From: Cryptomeria japonica
Lineage: Eukaryota > Streptophyta > Pinopsida > Cupressales > Cupressaceae
NCBI RefSeq assembly: GCF_030272615.1
Contig: NC_081413.1
Location: 184,185,451 to 184,249,450, forward strand
Length of the DNA stretch: 64,000 bases
Reading direction: 5' to 3'
In this document: piece after piece, positions 11,626 to 22,334 of the stretch
How positions within the stretch are numbered: the first letter of the stretch is position 1
Layout of the letters: every line of letters starts with the position of its first letter
Made by a program: the position numbers and the translations under genes
The notes under the pieces: generated by a model
Told to the model about the DNA's origin: nothing
Database searches by the model: none
What the model saw: only the letters and a program-made list of their open reading frames with translations

Positions 11626-12090
11626 TGTGAGAATTTTTCAAGATCTAGAGGCAATGGAAAGCACAATAAGAAAGAGCAAAATAGATGATAGGAATAAACT
11701 GTATTCTATCAAGATGAAAATATGATCAACTAGATCATTACAAGATGTTCAATGATTGTTTGTACAAACAATGTAGATGAGCCTACTTATATAGGCAAGG
11801 CTGGGGATATGTGAGCACACAAACATGACATGTGGCTCAATAAGAAACAAGGGTAGGTAGGAAATAGGTGTGGGTAGGTAGGAGAAACAATAAAATATTC
11901 CAAATGAGGTGGAATGTAACACCAAGATAAGATCAACACCATAAAAGGTGGAAATTCTCCTACACACACTATCCCAATGTGGCACAGACACCCAAGTGTC
12001 TCATACCCAAACTACTATTAAATGTATGTACTTAAGTAAACTTAAGTAAGGTGTAATAATATCCAAGATGAATAATTATTTACACCAACA
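11626..12090 (-). repeat. A1 5' LTR (465 bp)
   Basis: Pairs with 828-1294 with small differences only. The ATTAT target copy follows at 12091-12095. Confidence 0.93.
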
Positions 12091-12092
12091 AT

Positions 12093-13112
12093 TATGTCAC
12101 CTTCATTGATGATTTTTCATGTAAGTGTTGGATTTACTTTCTTAAGTCTAAAGAGTCTGATGAAGTGTTGTCCAAATTTAAAGAGTTCAAAGCTCTAGTT
12201 GAAAATTTATCTAGCAAGAAAATAAAAGTTCTTAGATATGATAATGTAGGAGAATATATTTCTGGTGTTTTTAATAACTTTTGTGTTGAAGCTGGGATTA
12301 AGAGGGAGTTATGTGTCCCTTATAATCCTCAACAAAATGGCATGGATGAAAGAAAGAATAGGACTATTGTTGAGGCAACAAAGGCTATGATTCATGACCA
12401 AAGTCTCCAAACCTTTCTTTGGTTTGAGGCTTGCAGAATAACAGTTCACATTCATAATCGTAGTCCTCATCAGATTCTAGACAATTTGACTCCAGAAGAA
12501 GCTTTTTCAGGTGTCAAACCAGATGTTAGTTATTTTAGAATCTTTGGATGTCCAGTTTATATTCATGTTCCAAAAGAGAAAAGAACTAAATTAGAACCCT
12601 CTAGCAAGAAAGGCATCTTTATTGGTTATAGTGAATCTTCAGAAGCATATAGAATACACATTCCAGGTAAAAAACATATTGAAATCAACATAGATGTTTC
12701 TTTTGATGAAGATGTAGCTTGCAAGAAATCCAAAGAGACTATCTTGGAATCTGATGAAGATCTTGAGCATCCTCAAGATATAGATACACCTGATCCGAAT
12801 CTATCTTCAGACATTCAAAGGGAGTATACTGATTTAGAAGATCCTATTGATTCAGCTGATCCAGTTGATCCAATTGATCTAGTTGACTCTATAGTCACAA
12901 CAACAAGCCCCGGTTATAGTTCAACTCATAAGAAAAGACCTCTGTGGGCTAGGCACACTATGGAAGAGGCTGAAAAATATGCAACCCCTCATGGCACTTT
13001 CAGAGAAAGCAAAAGACCCCACAAGTTTGCTGGCTATGTATCTTTGATGAGTCATATCATAGCATCCAAGCCCTCAAGTGTTGGAGAGGCTTTAAATCAA
13101 CAAGTGTGAAAG
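12093..13112 (+). pseudogene. C1 integrase core and C-terminal linker (continuation)
   Basis: The frame resumes as YVTFIDDFS after the A1 insertion. The second catalytic Asp is in VLRYDNVGEY, where plant copia elements usually read DNGGEY. The third residue is the Glu in NGMDERKNR, normally NGVAERKNR. The C-terminal zone includes IFGCPVYIHVPKEKRTKLEPSSKKGIFIGY (quoted in two parts in most families) and an Asp/Pro-rich linker (DPIDSADPVDPIDL). It ends at a TGA that replaces the Trp of the RT entry segment. Integrase would join element cDNA to host DNA. Confidence 0.9.
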
Positions 13113-14119
13113 GATTCCATGATGGAGGAATATAAATCTATTATAAAAAATGATATATGGGATATTGTTCCAAGACCTAAAAAAATTCGATGGTTTCTTC
13201 TAAGTGGCTGTTCAAAATCAAACATGCAGCTGATGGGAGTATAGAGAAGTTCAAGGCCAGATTTGTAGCTAGAGGTTTTTCCCAAAAGGAAGGCATAGAT
13301 TTTGAAGAAACCTTTGCACATGTAGCTCGTTACACTTCTATCAGGACTATCATAGCTATTGCAACTGTTAAGGGTTGGAAAATTCATCAAATGGATGTGA
13401 AAACAACATTCTTGAATGGTAAAATTGAAGAGGAGGTTTACATTGAGAAACCATAGGGTTTTATTATTCATGATAGAAACTCACATGTATGCATGCTGAA
13501 AAAGGCCTTATATGGTCTTAAACGAGCCTCTCGTGCTTGGTATGAAATGATAGATAACTATCTTTTGAGCTTGGGCTTTCTAAAGAATGATGTTGATCCA
13601 AATTTATACTTCAAGGTATGTGATGACAAGGTGATGATTTTAGTGCTATATGTTGATGATTTATTTTTCACAGGTAATGATGATCTTATTATCAAATGCA
13701 AGAAGGAATTAGCTTCAAAATTTGAAATTAAAGATCTTGGCTTGTTACATTATTTTCTTGGACTTGAAATATGGCAAAGACCCAATGAAATTATATTGAG
13801 TCAAGGAAAATATGCAATTGATATTCTGAAAAGATTTGACATGTTAGAGTGTAAGTCTATGGTGACTCCTATGGAGGTAGATATGAAAAAATTACATGAT
13901 GATGTAGCAAATTCAAATTTAGTTGATCCTACTATGTATAGGCAATTAATTGGCTCCTTAATGTACTTGATTAACATAAGGCCTGATATATGCTATGCAA
14001 TTAATACCTTGAGTCAGTTCATGTGTGAACCAAGGCATATTCACCTTGTGGCAGCCAAACACATTTTGAGATATGTACGTGGTAAGATTGGATTTGGATT
14101 AAATTTTCTTCTTGTGTAG
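13110..14119 (+). pseudogene. C1 reverse transcriptase
   Basis: The RT entry (MMEEYKSIIKNDIWDIVPRP) is followed by a frameshift near 13180. The frame then reads SKWLFKIKHAADGS, KARFVARGFSQKEGIDF, the palm Asp in QMDVKTTFLNG, a CAG-to-TAG stop before GFIIHD, LKKALYGLKRASRAWYE and the catalytic box LYVDDLFF near 13650. LGLLHYFLGLEI and YRQLIGSLMYL follow. The order and spacing are normal for copia RT, so the enzyme was once complete. Confidence 0.92.
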
Positions 14120-14627
14120 ATCTAAACTTGATGGGGTTTTTAGATTCAGATTGGGCAAGTTGTGTGCCTGACAGAAAAACACTTTAGGTTGTTGTTTTAG
14201 TCTAGGTTCAACTATGATTTCCTGGTTCAGTAGGAAATAATCTTGTATTGCTCAAAGTACAACTGGAGCGGAATATGTTGCAACCTGTGTGGCTGCAAGA
14301 GAAGCTGTGTGGCTTCAAAAATTACTTGCAGGCTTGTTTGGGCAGCCTTTGGAACCTATTGTGATTATGTGTGATAATCAAAGCTGTGTGAAGCTTTCAG
14401 TCAATCTAGTATTTCATGATAGATCCAAACATGTGCAAATTAAATATCATTACTTGAGAGACATGGTTCAACGAAAAGCAGTTGAACTCAAGTATATTTC
14501 TACAGAAGAGCAGACAATAGACATTCTCACCAAGCCACTTCTGAGAGTGAAGTTCTGTTACTTCTAAAATAAGCTTGGCATTGTGGAGAATGAAGCTCTT
14601 GCTGAGAGAGAGTCTCAACTTTATTGA
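14120..14627 (+). pseudogene. C1 RNase H domain, frameshifted
   Basis: Between 14120 and 14290 the RNase H motifs lie in shifted frames: FLDSDWASCVPDRK, then an Ile-Ser-Trp segment, then a degraded AQSTTGAEY-like tract. From 14289 the frame is clean: AAREAVWLQKLLA, MCDNQSCVKL, DRSKHVQIKYHYLRD and TIDILTKPLLR. RNase H would degrade the RNA template and leave the PPT primer. A TAA near 14565 and a TGA near 14625 end it. Confidence 0.88.
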
Positions 14628-14957
14628 TTTTTTTGTTTATGATTAATGAGTTCTTCTCTGTGAGATAAGATTGAGGTGAAATCCCTTTCTTAATGAGTTC
14701 TTTACGAGAGAAGTTCGAGGTGAAATCCCTTGATCCACCCTCTGGAGTAGCTATGGTGGAAGTCATGTGTATGATTTTATGATTTTTATTTTGGTTTTCA
14801 TTCACCCTCTAGGAGTAGCTATGGTGAATATTGTTATGATGAGATAACAACTTTATTGAATAAAATCTGTGATGAGACTTTGTTGACTTTCTTTGATTGT
14901 AGTTGTATGTATCTGTCATGAGAATTAAATGAATCTCTCTCTCTTGATAAGAGGGAG
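14628..14957 (+). repeat. C1 3' untranslated region with two direct repeats and PPT
   Basis: One repeat pairs GAGGTGAAATCCCTT-containing units near 14670-14690 and 14718-14731. A second pairs CACCCTCTGGAGTAGCTATGG near 14736 and a variant near 14803. The segment ends in AAGAGGGAG, the polypurine tract, immediately before the LTR at 14958. Confidence 0.8.
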
Positions 14958-15581
14958 TGTTGAATTTATAGATGTGATAGAAGATCTTTATCATCCTTTA
15001 CTTAATTTGTGACTTCAGTTATTGTTTTCTATTGATGAGATGGTTATGAGGATTTTGGTGAATTATCTTTGTAGTTGTCGGTGACTCTTCCTCTCCATTG
15101 TGGAGTCTTTTCATTCCTTTGTTGGTGTCTCTTCCCCTTCATCATGGAGTCTCTTCATTTTGTAATTCATTTATTTATATTCTCCGCTCCTTCAGTTTTG
15201 TGGTCTTCTTCCTCTTCAGCAGATTATTAGATATATTGGTGGCTTCTCATTTTGATAGAAAGTGTAGAATATTGTGTATGTATAATCTGACAGATCGATT
15301 ATATTATATATTTTTTGTGTTCAGAGTTTTCAGTCTTATGAGATGTATCATTTGAATTCATTGTCATGGTTGATTTTTAGAGAAACTTATCTTATTGTGA
15401 TTGATAGTAATCTGAAACTGTCATCATTTGTATTCATTTTCAGAGATATAATAAAGTTCATTTTTGAGTGGGCTGGGCTTTTCACCCTTAGGTGGAGGGT
15501 TTTCCCAAGATAAGCTCTTGTGTTTGTGTTGTTCATAAGTTGAGTTATCTGCTATCTATTTATTCTGGTTCAAATTTAACA
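14958..15581 (+). repeat. C1 3' LTR (624 bp)
   Basis: It starts TGTTGAATTT right after the PPT and ends AAATTTAACA, a near-perfect terminal inverted repeat. The partner LTR is outside the window. The 5 bp after it are ATGAC. Confidence 0.88.
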
Positions 15582-15719
15582 ATGACTATCATCAAATAGG
15601 AGAGATGAACCCTCAAATTGGTCCTCCAAATCTAGAATGTGAGACTCCATAAAAAACTCTAAAATACCTTTCAAGTAATCATCCTATAAGAATGGATATG
15701 AATGATTTTGATTTACCTG

Positions 15720-16013
15720 CTACAAAGAATCACTAGAAGCTCTCACTAAAGTTTCTCTAGAATTGGATGAAGCAATAGAAGATGGATGTGTGATCTCAAT
15801 TTGAGAAGTGGGAGATGTAGGATAGGTCCCTTAATCATCAAGACACTCAAGTGTTGCACCATATTCAAGCTCCTCTAATGTATCATTATCAAAAGGTAGA
15901 TTGACAACATCATCGAGTGGACTGAGGCAATTTGTTACAAGATCATATAAGAATGAAAGATATCTGGATCTCCATAGATCTCTCAATTCTTCGTCCAAAC
16001 TATGTGTGGGCAC
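15720..16013 (-). pseudogene. Unknown reading frame fragment in A2 interior
   Basis: On the - strand a 98-codon frame with one TAA (near 15829) reads VPTHSLDEELRDLWRSRYL, then an acidic part (LPFDNDTLEELEYGATLE) and, past the stop, a Ser-rich tail ending SSDSL. It has no retroelement motif. It may be a degraded accessory protein or a captured host fragment, or chance. It has no partner in A1. Confidence 0.3.
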
Positions 16014-17528
16014 TTGATTTATAAGATATGATTGTAATTATCTATGAAGATGTTTCCACTAATACTTGTACCAACAATTCCTATAATGTGATTATTTTTA
16101 TTACCCCATATTGATTTCTTCCATCATATCTCTAGCTCCTAGATGTGTTCACAAAGATGAGGCAAATGATTAACCACATGTAATGTGTGAGGATGACTTT
16201 TGCCAAGATGCATTAATTATCTTGTTAGAATTATTACAAAAGCATGATTTTCATTTTCCATGATTACAAAAATGATTCACTCCTCAAATGATAAAATAAA
16301 ATATTAAAACAAGAAATGGGGCTAAAATAAAGTGATTTGGTAAAAAAACACCTTCTCAAGTGCCAACATGTCCAAGTAATCCTCCAAAATCAAAATATGA
16401 AAAAAAAACATATTAAAGTGTAATTGGGACTGAATCTAAAAAAATTTTATGGATGACTTGAAAAATCTCTTGAATACTTTTCCAACAACACAAGAACAAC
16501 AAAAAAAAGAGATTGTGAAAAACACTGTGAAATCAAGAGCCAAAATGAAGATTTGAAATCAAACAACATTAAACTAAACTTATAGAAAAACCAATAAAGA
16601 TGACCTATACCACAACAAAGTTCTCAAAACTAGCTTTCTATTGATATCTTGTTTGCAAAATTTTGACTCTAATGAAAATTTATCATAATTTGAAAAAAAG
16701 CCCCTATTTTGGGCACTTAAGGGATAAAACTAGGCCCTTGGTGGATGGCGAGGAGTCCTCCACATGACCTACATTGATTTTATTTTTAAATTTCACAATC
16801 ATAGGTAGTGGTGGATGAGTGGAGGATTAGTGGTAGGTGTCGACGATAGCTCTATGTGCCATCAAGGGTTAGCACCTAATGCTTTACATAAGACCAGGGG
16901 CCATAGGACATAAAAACAAGCACTAAGTGCCAAAAATTAAATCAAATTTTATAATTAAAAACATCCAAAAAAATAAATTATCAATGTCATACGAATGTGC
17001 AAAACCTAACATAGAGGTAATACAATACCAACGTAGGAGAACATGTTGTAGGAATATGCCAAGTGAATATATCGATTGATAAAGATATTCGTAACAACTA
17101 CATAACCAATGTTGACACCTATGTTGATGCTAGTAGACTTATACAGTCATACAACATATCGTACAATACAAATGAAAATGGAAATGTTGAGCAAAAATTC
17201 TCTCAGAGCCTAGGGCAAAAGTCTCTAATTTGGCAATTTGATTGTCTATCTTTGGGTTTTGGGCTTCATGAACACACTTGAAGGGTCTATTTTGGCCCAA
17301 ATTGCTTCAAAAAATCAACTACCTCTTGGATCTAATTACCATTACCCAAATTGAAACTCATAGATCTTGCCTTGTATGTTGGATTTGGATGAAACAAAAG
17401 ACAAAATTGATATTCTCTTGAAGCACCTTGAAATTTGATGGTGAGGTATAAATTATAAAAGGTGTACCTAGGAAAAAAAGAAAAATTTATTACCTCCTAG
17501 ATTTGAGAAGGGGCTTACAGATCTGAAA
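16014..17528 (-). other. A2 internal region, non-coding
   Basis: AT-rich sequence without a supported frame. The segment near 17385-17410 matches A1 near 2620-2650. Confidence 0.65.
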
Positions 17529-17539
17529 CTTTGATACTA
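17529..17539 (-). promoter_or_regulatory. A2 primer binding site, degraded
   Basis: The - strand reads TAGTATCAAAG directly inside the LTR, two or three transitions away from TGGTATCAGAG. Confidence 0.7.
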
Positions 17540-17934
17540 TGTTAGAATCACTAATGGACTCAATTATCTAGAATCACCTATAAAACCAAAAGATGTCATC
17601 CACAAGGGAGAAAAAGTTGAAAAATAATGTGTGGTTATAAGCACAATGGATTAGATTGAATTGGATACTACATCACAATATGTACATAAGAGACCTTACT
17701 TATATAGGCAAGGTTGATAGATAGGACTAGGCAAGATTTTGACAAGTGCCTTAATCTTATATAATGAGACAACAAACATTATAAACACTAAATGACCTAG
17801 GACTCAAGAATTAAATGCCAAAAAATAAGACAACAAAGACCTTCTAGAAATATACCTAAGACCTAAGTAAACTTAACATGTGAATAGGACCTACTAGTGA
17901 ACTAGTTAGGTAAAATAACTTATTCACACTAATA
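17540..17934 (-). repeat. A2 5' LTR (about 395 bp)
   Basis: Begins TGTTAGAATC and ends CACACTAATA on the + strand, aligning with the A1 LTR ends with CA decayed to TA. It keeps the CTTATATAGGCAAGG core. Confidence 0.75.
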
Positions 17935-18435
17935 GTTCTTGTGATATTCTTGAAATTAATGATTAGTTATGACTTTTCCAAACTATAGAGGACGGGATTT
18001 GTTACCCTCGAGGTGATGAATCTCAAGGAACAAACCTACCTTCACTCTACCTCACTCAAACTGGTGCTAAGGGTGAGCTAGGGGATGAAGGTGCAAAACC
18101 AAATACAAAATGAGATAAATAAACAACAAGCAGATTTCTAGAATAACTTTTCTTAGCCTCTATTCCAAGTACACGCACATAGAACTAGGACACTAGCACG
18201 ACATGTTGTTGTCTTGTACAGATGAGGTACAAAGGACGTGTGAGAACAACATATGGAACTAGATATATTATTAAATAAACATGGAAAACAACAAAATAAT
18301 GACATAGAATACAAAATCCTAGAATTATGTGAGAAGAAGGAATGAGGGAAGCTCACAACCGGTCCACGATTGAAGCCTCCCACAAGATGACTACCTTCCC
18401 ACAATTGTAAAACTGCACACAAGTAAGAAGGAAAA
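17935..18435 (-). other. Probable outer part of the G1 LTR, boundary unresolved
   Basis: About 500 bp with no gene. Similarity to 49197-49260 (inverted) and 52880-52904 continues left of the TG at 18436, so the LTR may extend into this stretch. The PBS that would settle it is missing. Confidence 0.4.
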
Positions 18436-19108
18436 TGTTGGGGGTTGTGTTTTGGAGTCTACCTTAGTCAGACCCCCGTTTCGGTGTTTCCACCTCCACG
18501 GACAACCCAAATAATAGTAATGGTGAAATGGAATGACAAAGATGAAAGAAATACAATTGAGATAATGTATAGACTAAAATAAAAGATTATGAATATGTAA
18601 GCAAATCAAGGAAAGTAAGTGAGCTCTCCTTCCAAGACTTGTGATGACAACACTATGAGTTGTTCGAGAAACTACAAAAATGGTGGTCTTGTAAAAACTT
18701 GTAAATATTGCTCTAGAAGATCACCAAAAGCTTCAACCTGCAAGAAAATGATTAATAATCCCCCAAAATTGCTTCAAACAAGAGAGATATAGGCTCCGGA
18801 AGGAAAACCGACTTTGGTGGGCGCATGCAGGGGTGTTACAATTCCTTCTAGGTGTAGGCATAATGCTCAAATGATTACCTACAGACTATCAAATTCGTGG
18901 AATGCTAGCACGTCGTGTAGATGTCTCCACGCCGCGTTAGTGTCATGAGGATGATAGGTCGATAGAGTTGATAATATTCCAGTCTGGAGCTAACAAAGCG
19001 ATCTAGGTGGGCAAAAAGACAAAAGTGGCGATACACAACCTCCGTTGATGTGGAGGAAGGTGTCATTTGTTGCGTTGAATTGTACAAGGTGTGATTTTTA
19101 ATATTACA
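18436..19108 (-). repeat. G1 3' LTR core
   Basis: On the - strand it starts TGTAATATTAAAAATCACACC directly after the PPT. It includes a conserved block reading GTCCGTGGAGGTGGAAACAC that recurs at 49127 and, diverged, at 52950. The right 239 bp match 24620-24846. Confidence 0.78.
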
Positions 19109-19126
19109 TTTTTCCCCCACTTTAAC
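19109..19126 (-). promoter_or_regulatory. G1 polypurine tract
   Basis: The - strand reads TTAAAGTGGGGGAAAAA immediately before the LTR start. Confidence 0.78.
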
Positions 19127-20320
19127 GAGCATGTCTTTGCTGAGAGATGTGAAGCTAAAGTAGAGGAAGATAAAGAAAGGAGTCACAACGAGGAGGCAAA
19201 ATTTTGTTGATTAGATGAGGTTGCCCCCAATGAGATGAAGTTGAAGTTTGAAATAGGTATTGCTAATTGATACATCGGAAACACGCTGGTTGCAGACTAG
19301 CATGTCGGTTGCTAAGATAAAGGATGGATGATAGATAAGATAGCATAACAAAAATGAACCTCGCTTGGAGGAAAGCCCCTTATTACAAAAAAAATACAAG
19401 ATAAGCAGCCACTATGATATGAGATGCGCTAGTATGTATAGAAAAGTGTGTTATGCTAGAAGACCATATGATAGGGTGATGATGTTTGTGAGATCATGCC
19501 ACTATGGATAACCATAAGATGAGGTGAGACTTTTCCAGCATGGGTAGTGATATGCTAGGTAGCCATATGATTGGGCGATCAAAGATAGATTTGATAAGTA
19601 GTAGATTGGTCCCTATCTGGGTGAAAAAGATGACGTGGTTTGGTCCCCACCTAGGAAAAACATGATAAAGAAAAAGTTGAAGTGGTTTGGCCCTCACCTA
19701 GGCAAGAATGAAAAAGAAATCAACAAGAAACATGCAGGGGACTAGATAACAAATGTAGTTCATGTAGAAATGCAGATATGATGGCTCCTCCTTAGAATGA
19801 TATGCATGAAAGGAATGTTATTCTAAGGAGAAGAGTGGTTGTGGCATGCCAACATAACAAAATGTTTCCATGGAATGCCACCATTAGCTGGTGACACATA
19901 AATGTCAACAACATCAATGACGAATGCAAGAGGATAAGGGGATCTGATAGTTTGGTGTTAAAACCCATAGTAGTGAGAATATGTAATACAACAGTGAGAT
20001 GGGTATATCATCATAGTTCCAAAGTTCTCGGATCTGAAGAAGAGCACATGAAGACAAAGATAAAATAAAAATTTGCGTCAACATGGAAGAAGGCCAAAGA
20101 TGCCCCAAATGCTTTTCATCATTCCTGAATATCTAAAAGCAAGGTACAAAAGATAGAAGTAGAGAGACAAATAAAAGAAAGTGCATGACAAAAAAATATG
20201 TCATATCCGAGCACCTACGAGGTAACTCGGGTCCTTTGGGAGAGCACAAACATATAAAGAAAGCACGGGGAAATACACTCAAGATCACATGCAAAAATAT
20301 GGAGATAAAAGATAAATATC
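19127..20320 (-). other. G1 3' internal tail, non-coding
   Basis: No supported frame. A short motif TGGTTTGGTCCCCACCTAGG recurs with variation near 19610-19660 and 19681-19700. Confidence 0.55.
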
Positions 20321-21421
20321 CTAAAGGTCATCCCTTGGGAGATCATCCTCCTCCCAATCTAGATCATAGGGAGAATGAGGATGAGCTCGTAGAGGGAATA
20401 CCGCAAGAGCTTCACTAAGAACCTCACTAGCAGCAAGGGCGAGGGACGAACTAGTAGAAAAACCTACGTCCACAAGCTTGGAGGAGGCAAGGGTCAATGA
20501 TTGTGAAAAGATCATGGACAATGTCAGGATGTCCTCCAAGGAGTCAAACATGTAAGTCTCCATAGAGGAAGCAGGTGACTTAGTGGGAGAAGATGAAAGA
20601 AGAATTGGATTGTCGACCTCTGGAAGAGGGGCAGTGACAAACTCAAGAGAAGGTGGAGCCATCTCAACCACATACATAGAAATAGGAAAAACAATAGACA
20701 CTAGAGTAGGAATAGAAAGGGGCAAGGAACATACCTGTGAGGACTTATGTCGTCGAAACTCTAGAACGAGGCCCCGCTCGAGCTTTTTTTTGGGTCAAAT
20801 AGGAGAAACAAATATCTTATCAACAGTAGTGGGCTGAAGGACCCCAGGAAAACTCTGATGTAGGAATGACTATGAAACATGGGGAGTAGACAAAGATGCA
20901 TTGAATACCACTTGCGTATGCAACATATCCATGGGCCGAGACAATGAATGTACACCCAACAAAGAGGTAATGAGGTGTGGTTCCAAATAAGGACTAATGG
21001 AAACCTACACCCATTTAGGGGGAGGTTCATCAATAGGCCCCGAAATAGTTGGGAGTAAAACTAAAGATGGTGCAGAAATAAGAGTACTTGACGAAATAGG
21101 AGCTAGTGTGACAAAATTGGGTGTTATAGATGCACCAGCAGATTGTAGAGAAACATTGTGCTCTCGAGCCATGGCCCTTTGATAACGCTTACGCTCAAGC
21201 GCATGTTGATAAAAAAGGAGATGAGGGCCACCAATGGAAGCCCCAGAGCACCTAGGAGCATCATGCTCCATGGGAGAGGCCTTTGAAACCTTGTCAGGGA
21301 CATGAGAGGTCCCAATCGATGGAACAAGAGGTGCATCCGAGATAGGTACCTCATTCATAGCAACGAGTGATTTACCTCACTTTGTGTGAGGAGAAACGAG
21401 AGGAATAGAGGATGCTGACAT
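20321..21421 (-). pseudogene. G1 unknown frame downstream of protease (~367 codons, four stops)
   Basis: One - strand frame starts with an ATG at 21421 (MSASSIPLVSPHTK) and stays in register to 20321. It is interrupted by stops near 21378, 21003, 20869 and 20805. It is rich in Ser, Pro, Ala and Leu: SDAPLVPSIGTSHVPDK, then ASSKLVDVGFSTSSSLALAA and the acidic end DLDWEEDDLPRDDL. It sits where RT should begin but has none of the RT blocks. Function unknown. The persistence of one register over 1.1 kb argues that it was once translated. Confidence 0.5.
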
Positions 21422-21980
21422 GGTTTATGAAATAGAAGCAAGTGCTAATGAACAAATAGAAGAGGAATGCTTCCCTTTCTCATATCAAGAGGGCCAAGGG
21501 ATATCAACCATGATATGATTGAGAGATCGAAGGGAGGGTGGGCCATAGACTTTGACAACATGGGTGCCTTTCCCTTATCTTCACTGGGTGCAGTCGCAAG
21601 AATAGAAGAAACCACCAGAGGCTGTACAGTCATGGCAGATGGGGAGGTCTATTCGGAGGAACACGCTTAGCCTCAACTCCCGACGATGAGGGGACATGAG
21701 GCACTACTTTCTCCAACACGGGAATAGACAGAGTAGAGGTCAAGGCAAGAAGAGGCAATGCATAACTAGGCTAAGATTACTTAGGGAACAACTCCCCCGT
21801 ATTATATTGATAATACACACGATATATCAAGTCACCATGGGGAAGCATGGGCCCCATCGAAGCAGGTCAAAAATGATCCAATGAAAAAACCCCACGGGCT
21901 ACCAGTGGTCGATATCTTGTATCATGAGGAAACTTGAGGCATTTATGAATCACTAAAGGGACAACATCCATAGAAATCAA
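21422..21980 (-). other. G1 spacer between protease and unknown frame
   Basis: About 560 bp with frames broken on both strands. A 62-codon piece at 21445-21633 on the - strand shows similar Ser/Pro/Leu-rich composition and may be a frameshifted extension of either neighbour. Confidence 0.45.
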
Positions 21981-22331
21981 CTAGGGAATGCCTAGTTTAA
22001 CTTGAAACATGTCTGATTCAAGAATGATCATAAATGTAGAAGACACAACCTTGGGTCCCACAAGAACTGACAAGGTGATACTACCCAAAGGAGGGATAGA
22101 GAATCCATCATGTGTCCTTGGGGTTGCTCTACATTTGTCATATGCATGCCTATGCCAAATGTTCACAAATAGAGTCTCCTTTATAATTACATTGACTCTA
22201 CATGATGGGTCAACCATCACACCTATGATAGTTTGACCATTTAATTTAGTAGGGATGTATAGAGGAGTAGGCTCTCCACAACATGAGACATCTAGAGGGG
22301 TGAATGATAATGATGTGTCAGACACCTTCAC
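21981..22331 (-). pseudogene. G1 gypsy-type aspartic protease, active site lost
   Basis: The frame reads LYIPTKLNGQTIIGVMVDPSCRVNVI, where the retropepsin D-T/S-G-A/S is changed to D-P-S-C. Next come PLGSITLSVLVGPKVVSSTFMI and VKLGIP, the segment that normally reads YNLLLGRPW. It follows gag with almost no gap, as in Ty3/gypsy polyproteins. The Gly of the active triad is missing, so it could not cut. Confidence 0.72.
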
Positions 22332-22334
22332 CTT

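Larger units (their letters stand above)
828..12090 (-). mobile_element. A1: short non-coding LTR element inserted in C1 integrase, itself split by B
   Basis: Two LTRs (828-1294 and 11626-12090) start TGTTGGTG and end TCTCACA on the - strand. They are flanked by a perfect 5-bp duplication ATTAT (823-827 and 12091-12095). A 13-nt PBS matching initiator tRNA-Met abuts the right LTR and a G-rich PPT abuts the left LTR, so the element lies on the - strand. Without B it is only about 2.4 kb with about 1.5 kb of internal sequence and no gag or pol: a TRIM/LARD-like non-autonomous element. Confidence 0.92.
1..15581 (+). mobile_element. C1: Ty1/copia retrotransposon, left end outside the window, split by A1 at 828-12090
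   Basis: Domains run in copia order on the + strand: CCHC knuckle, protease, GAG-pre-integrase, integrase, RT, RNase H, then a polypurine tract and a 3' LTR. The 5' LTR and most of gag lie beyond the left edge. A1 with its nested B lies inside the integrase between 827 and 12091; the reading frame resumes exactly after the 5-bp target duplication. At least four frameshifts and several stops make it a pseudoelement. C1 appears to have inserted into A2, whose internal sequence starts right after its LTR at 15582. The C1 target duplication cannot be checked. Confidence 0.93.
15582..17934 (-). mobile_element. A2: older member of the A family, right part only
   Basis: This has an LTR at its right end (17540-17934), a degraded initiator tRNA-Met PBS next to it, and about 1.95 kb of internal DNA that stops at the C1 LTR. 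It shares the CTTATATAGGCAAGG tract of the LTR and part of the interior with A1, but is much more diverged. The most economical reading is that C1 inserted into A2 and the rest of A2 lies left of the window. Confidence 0.72.
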
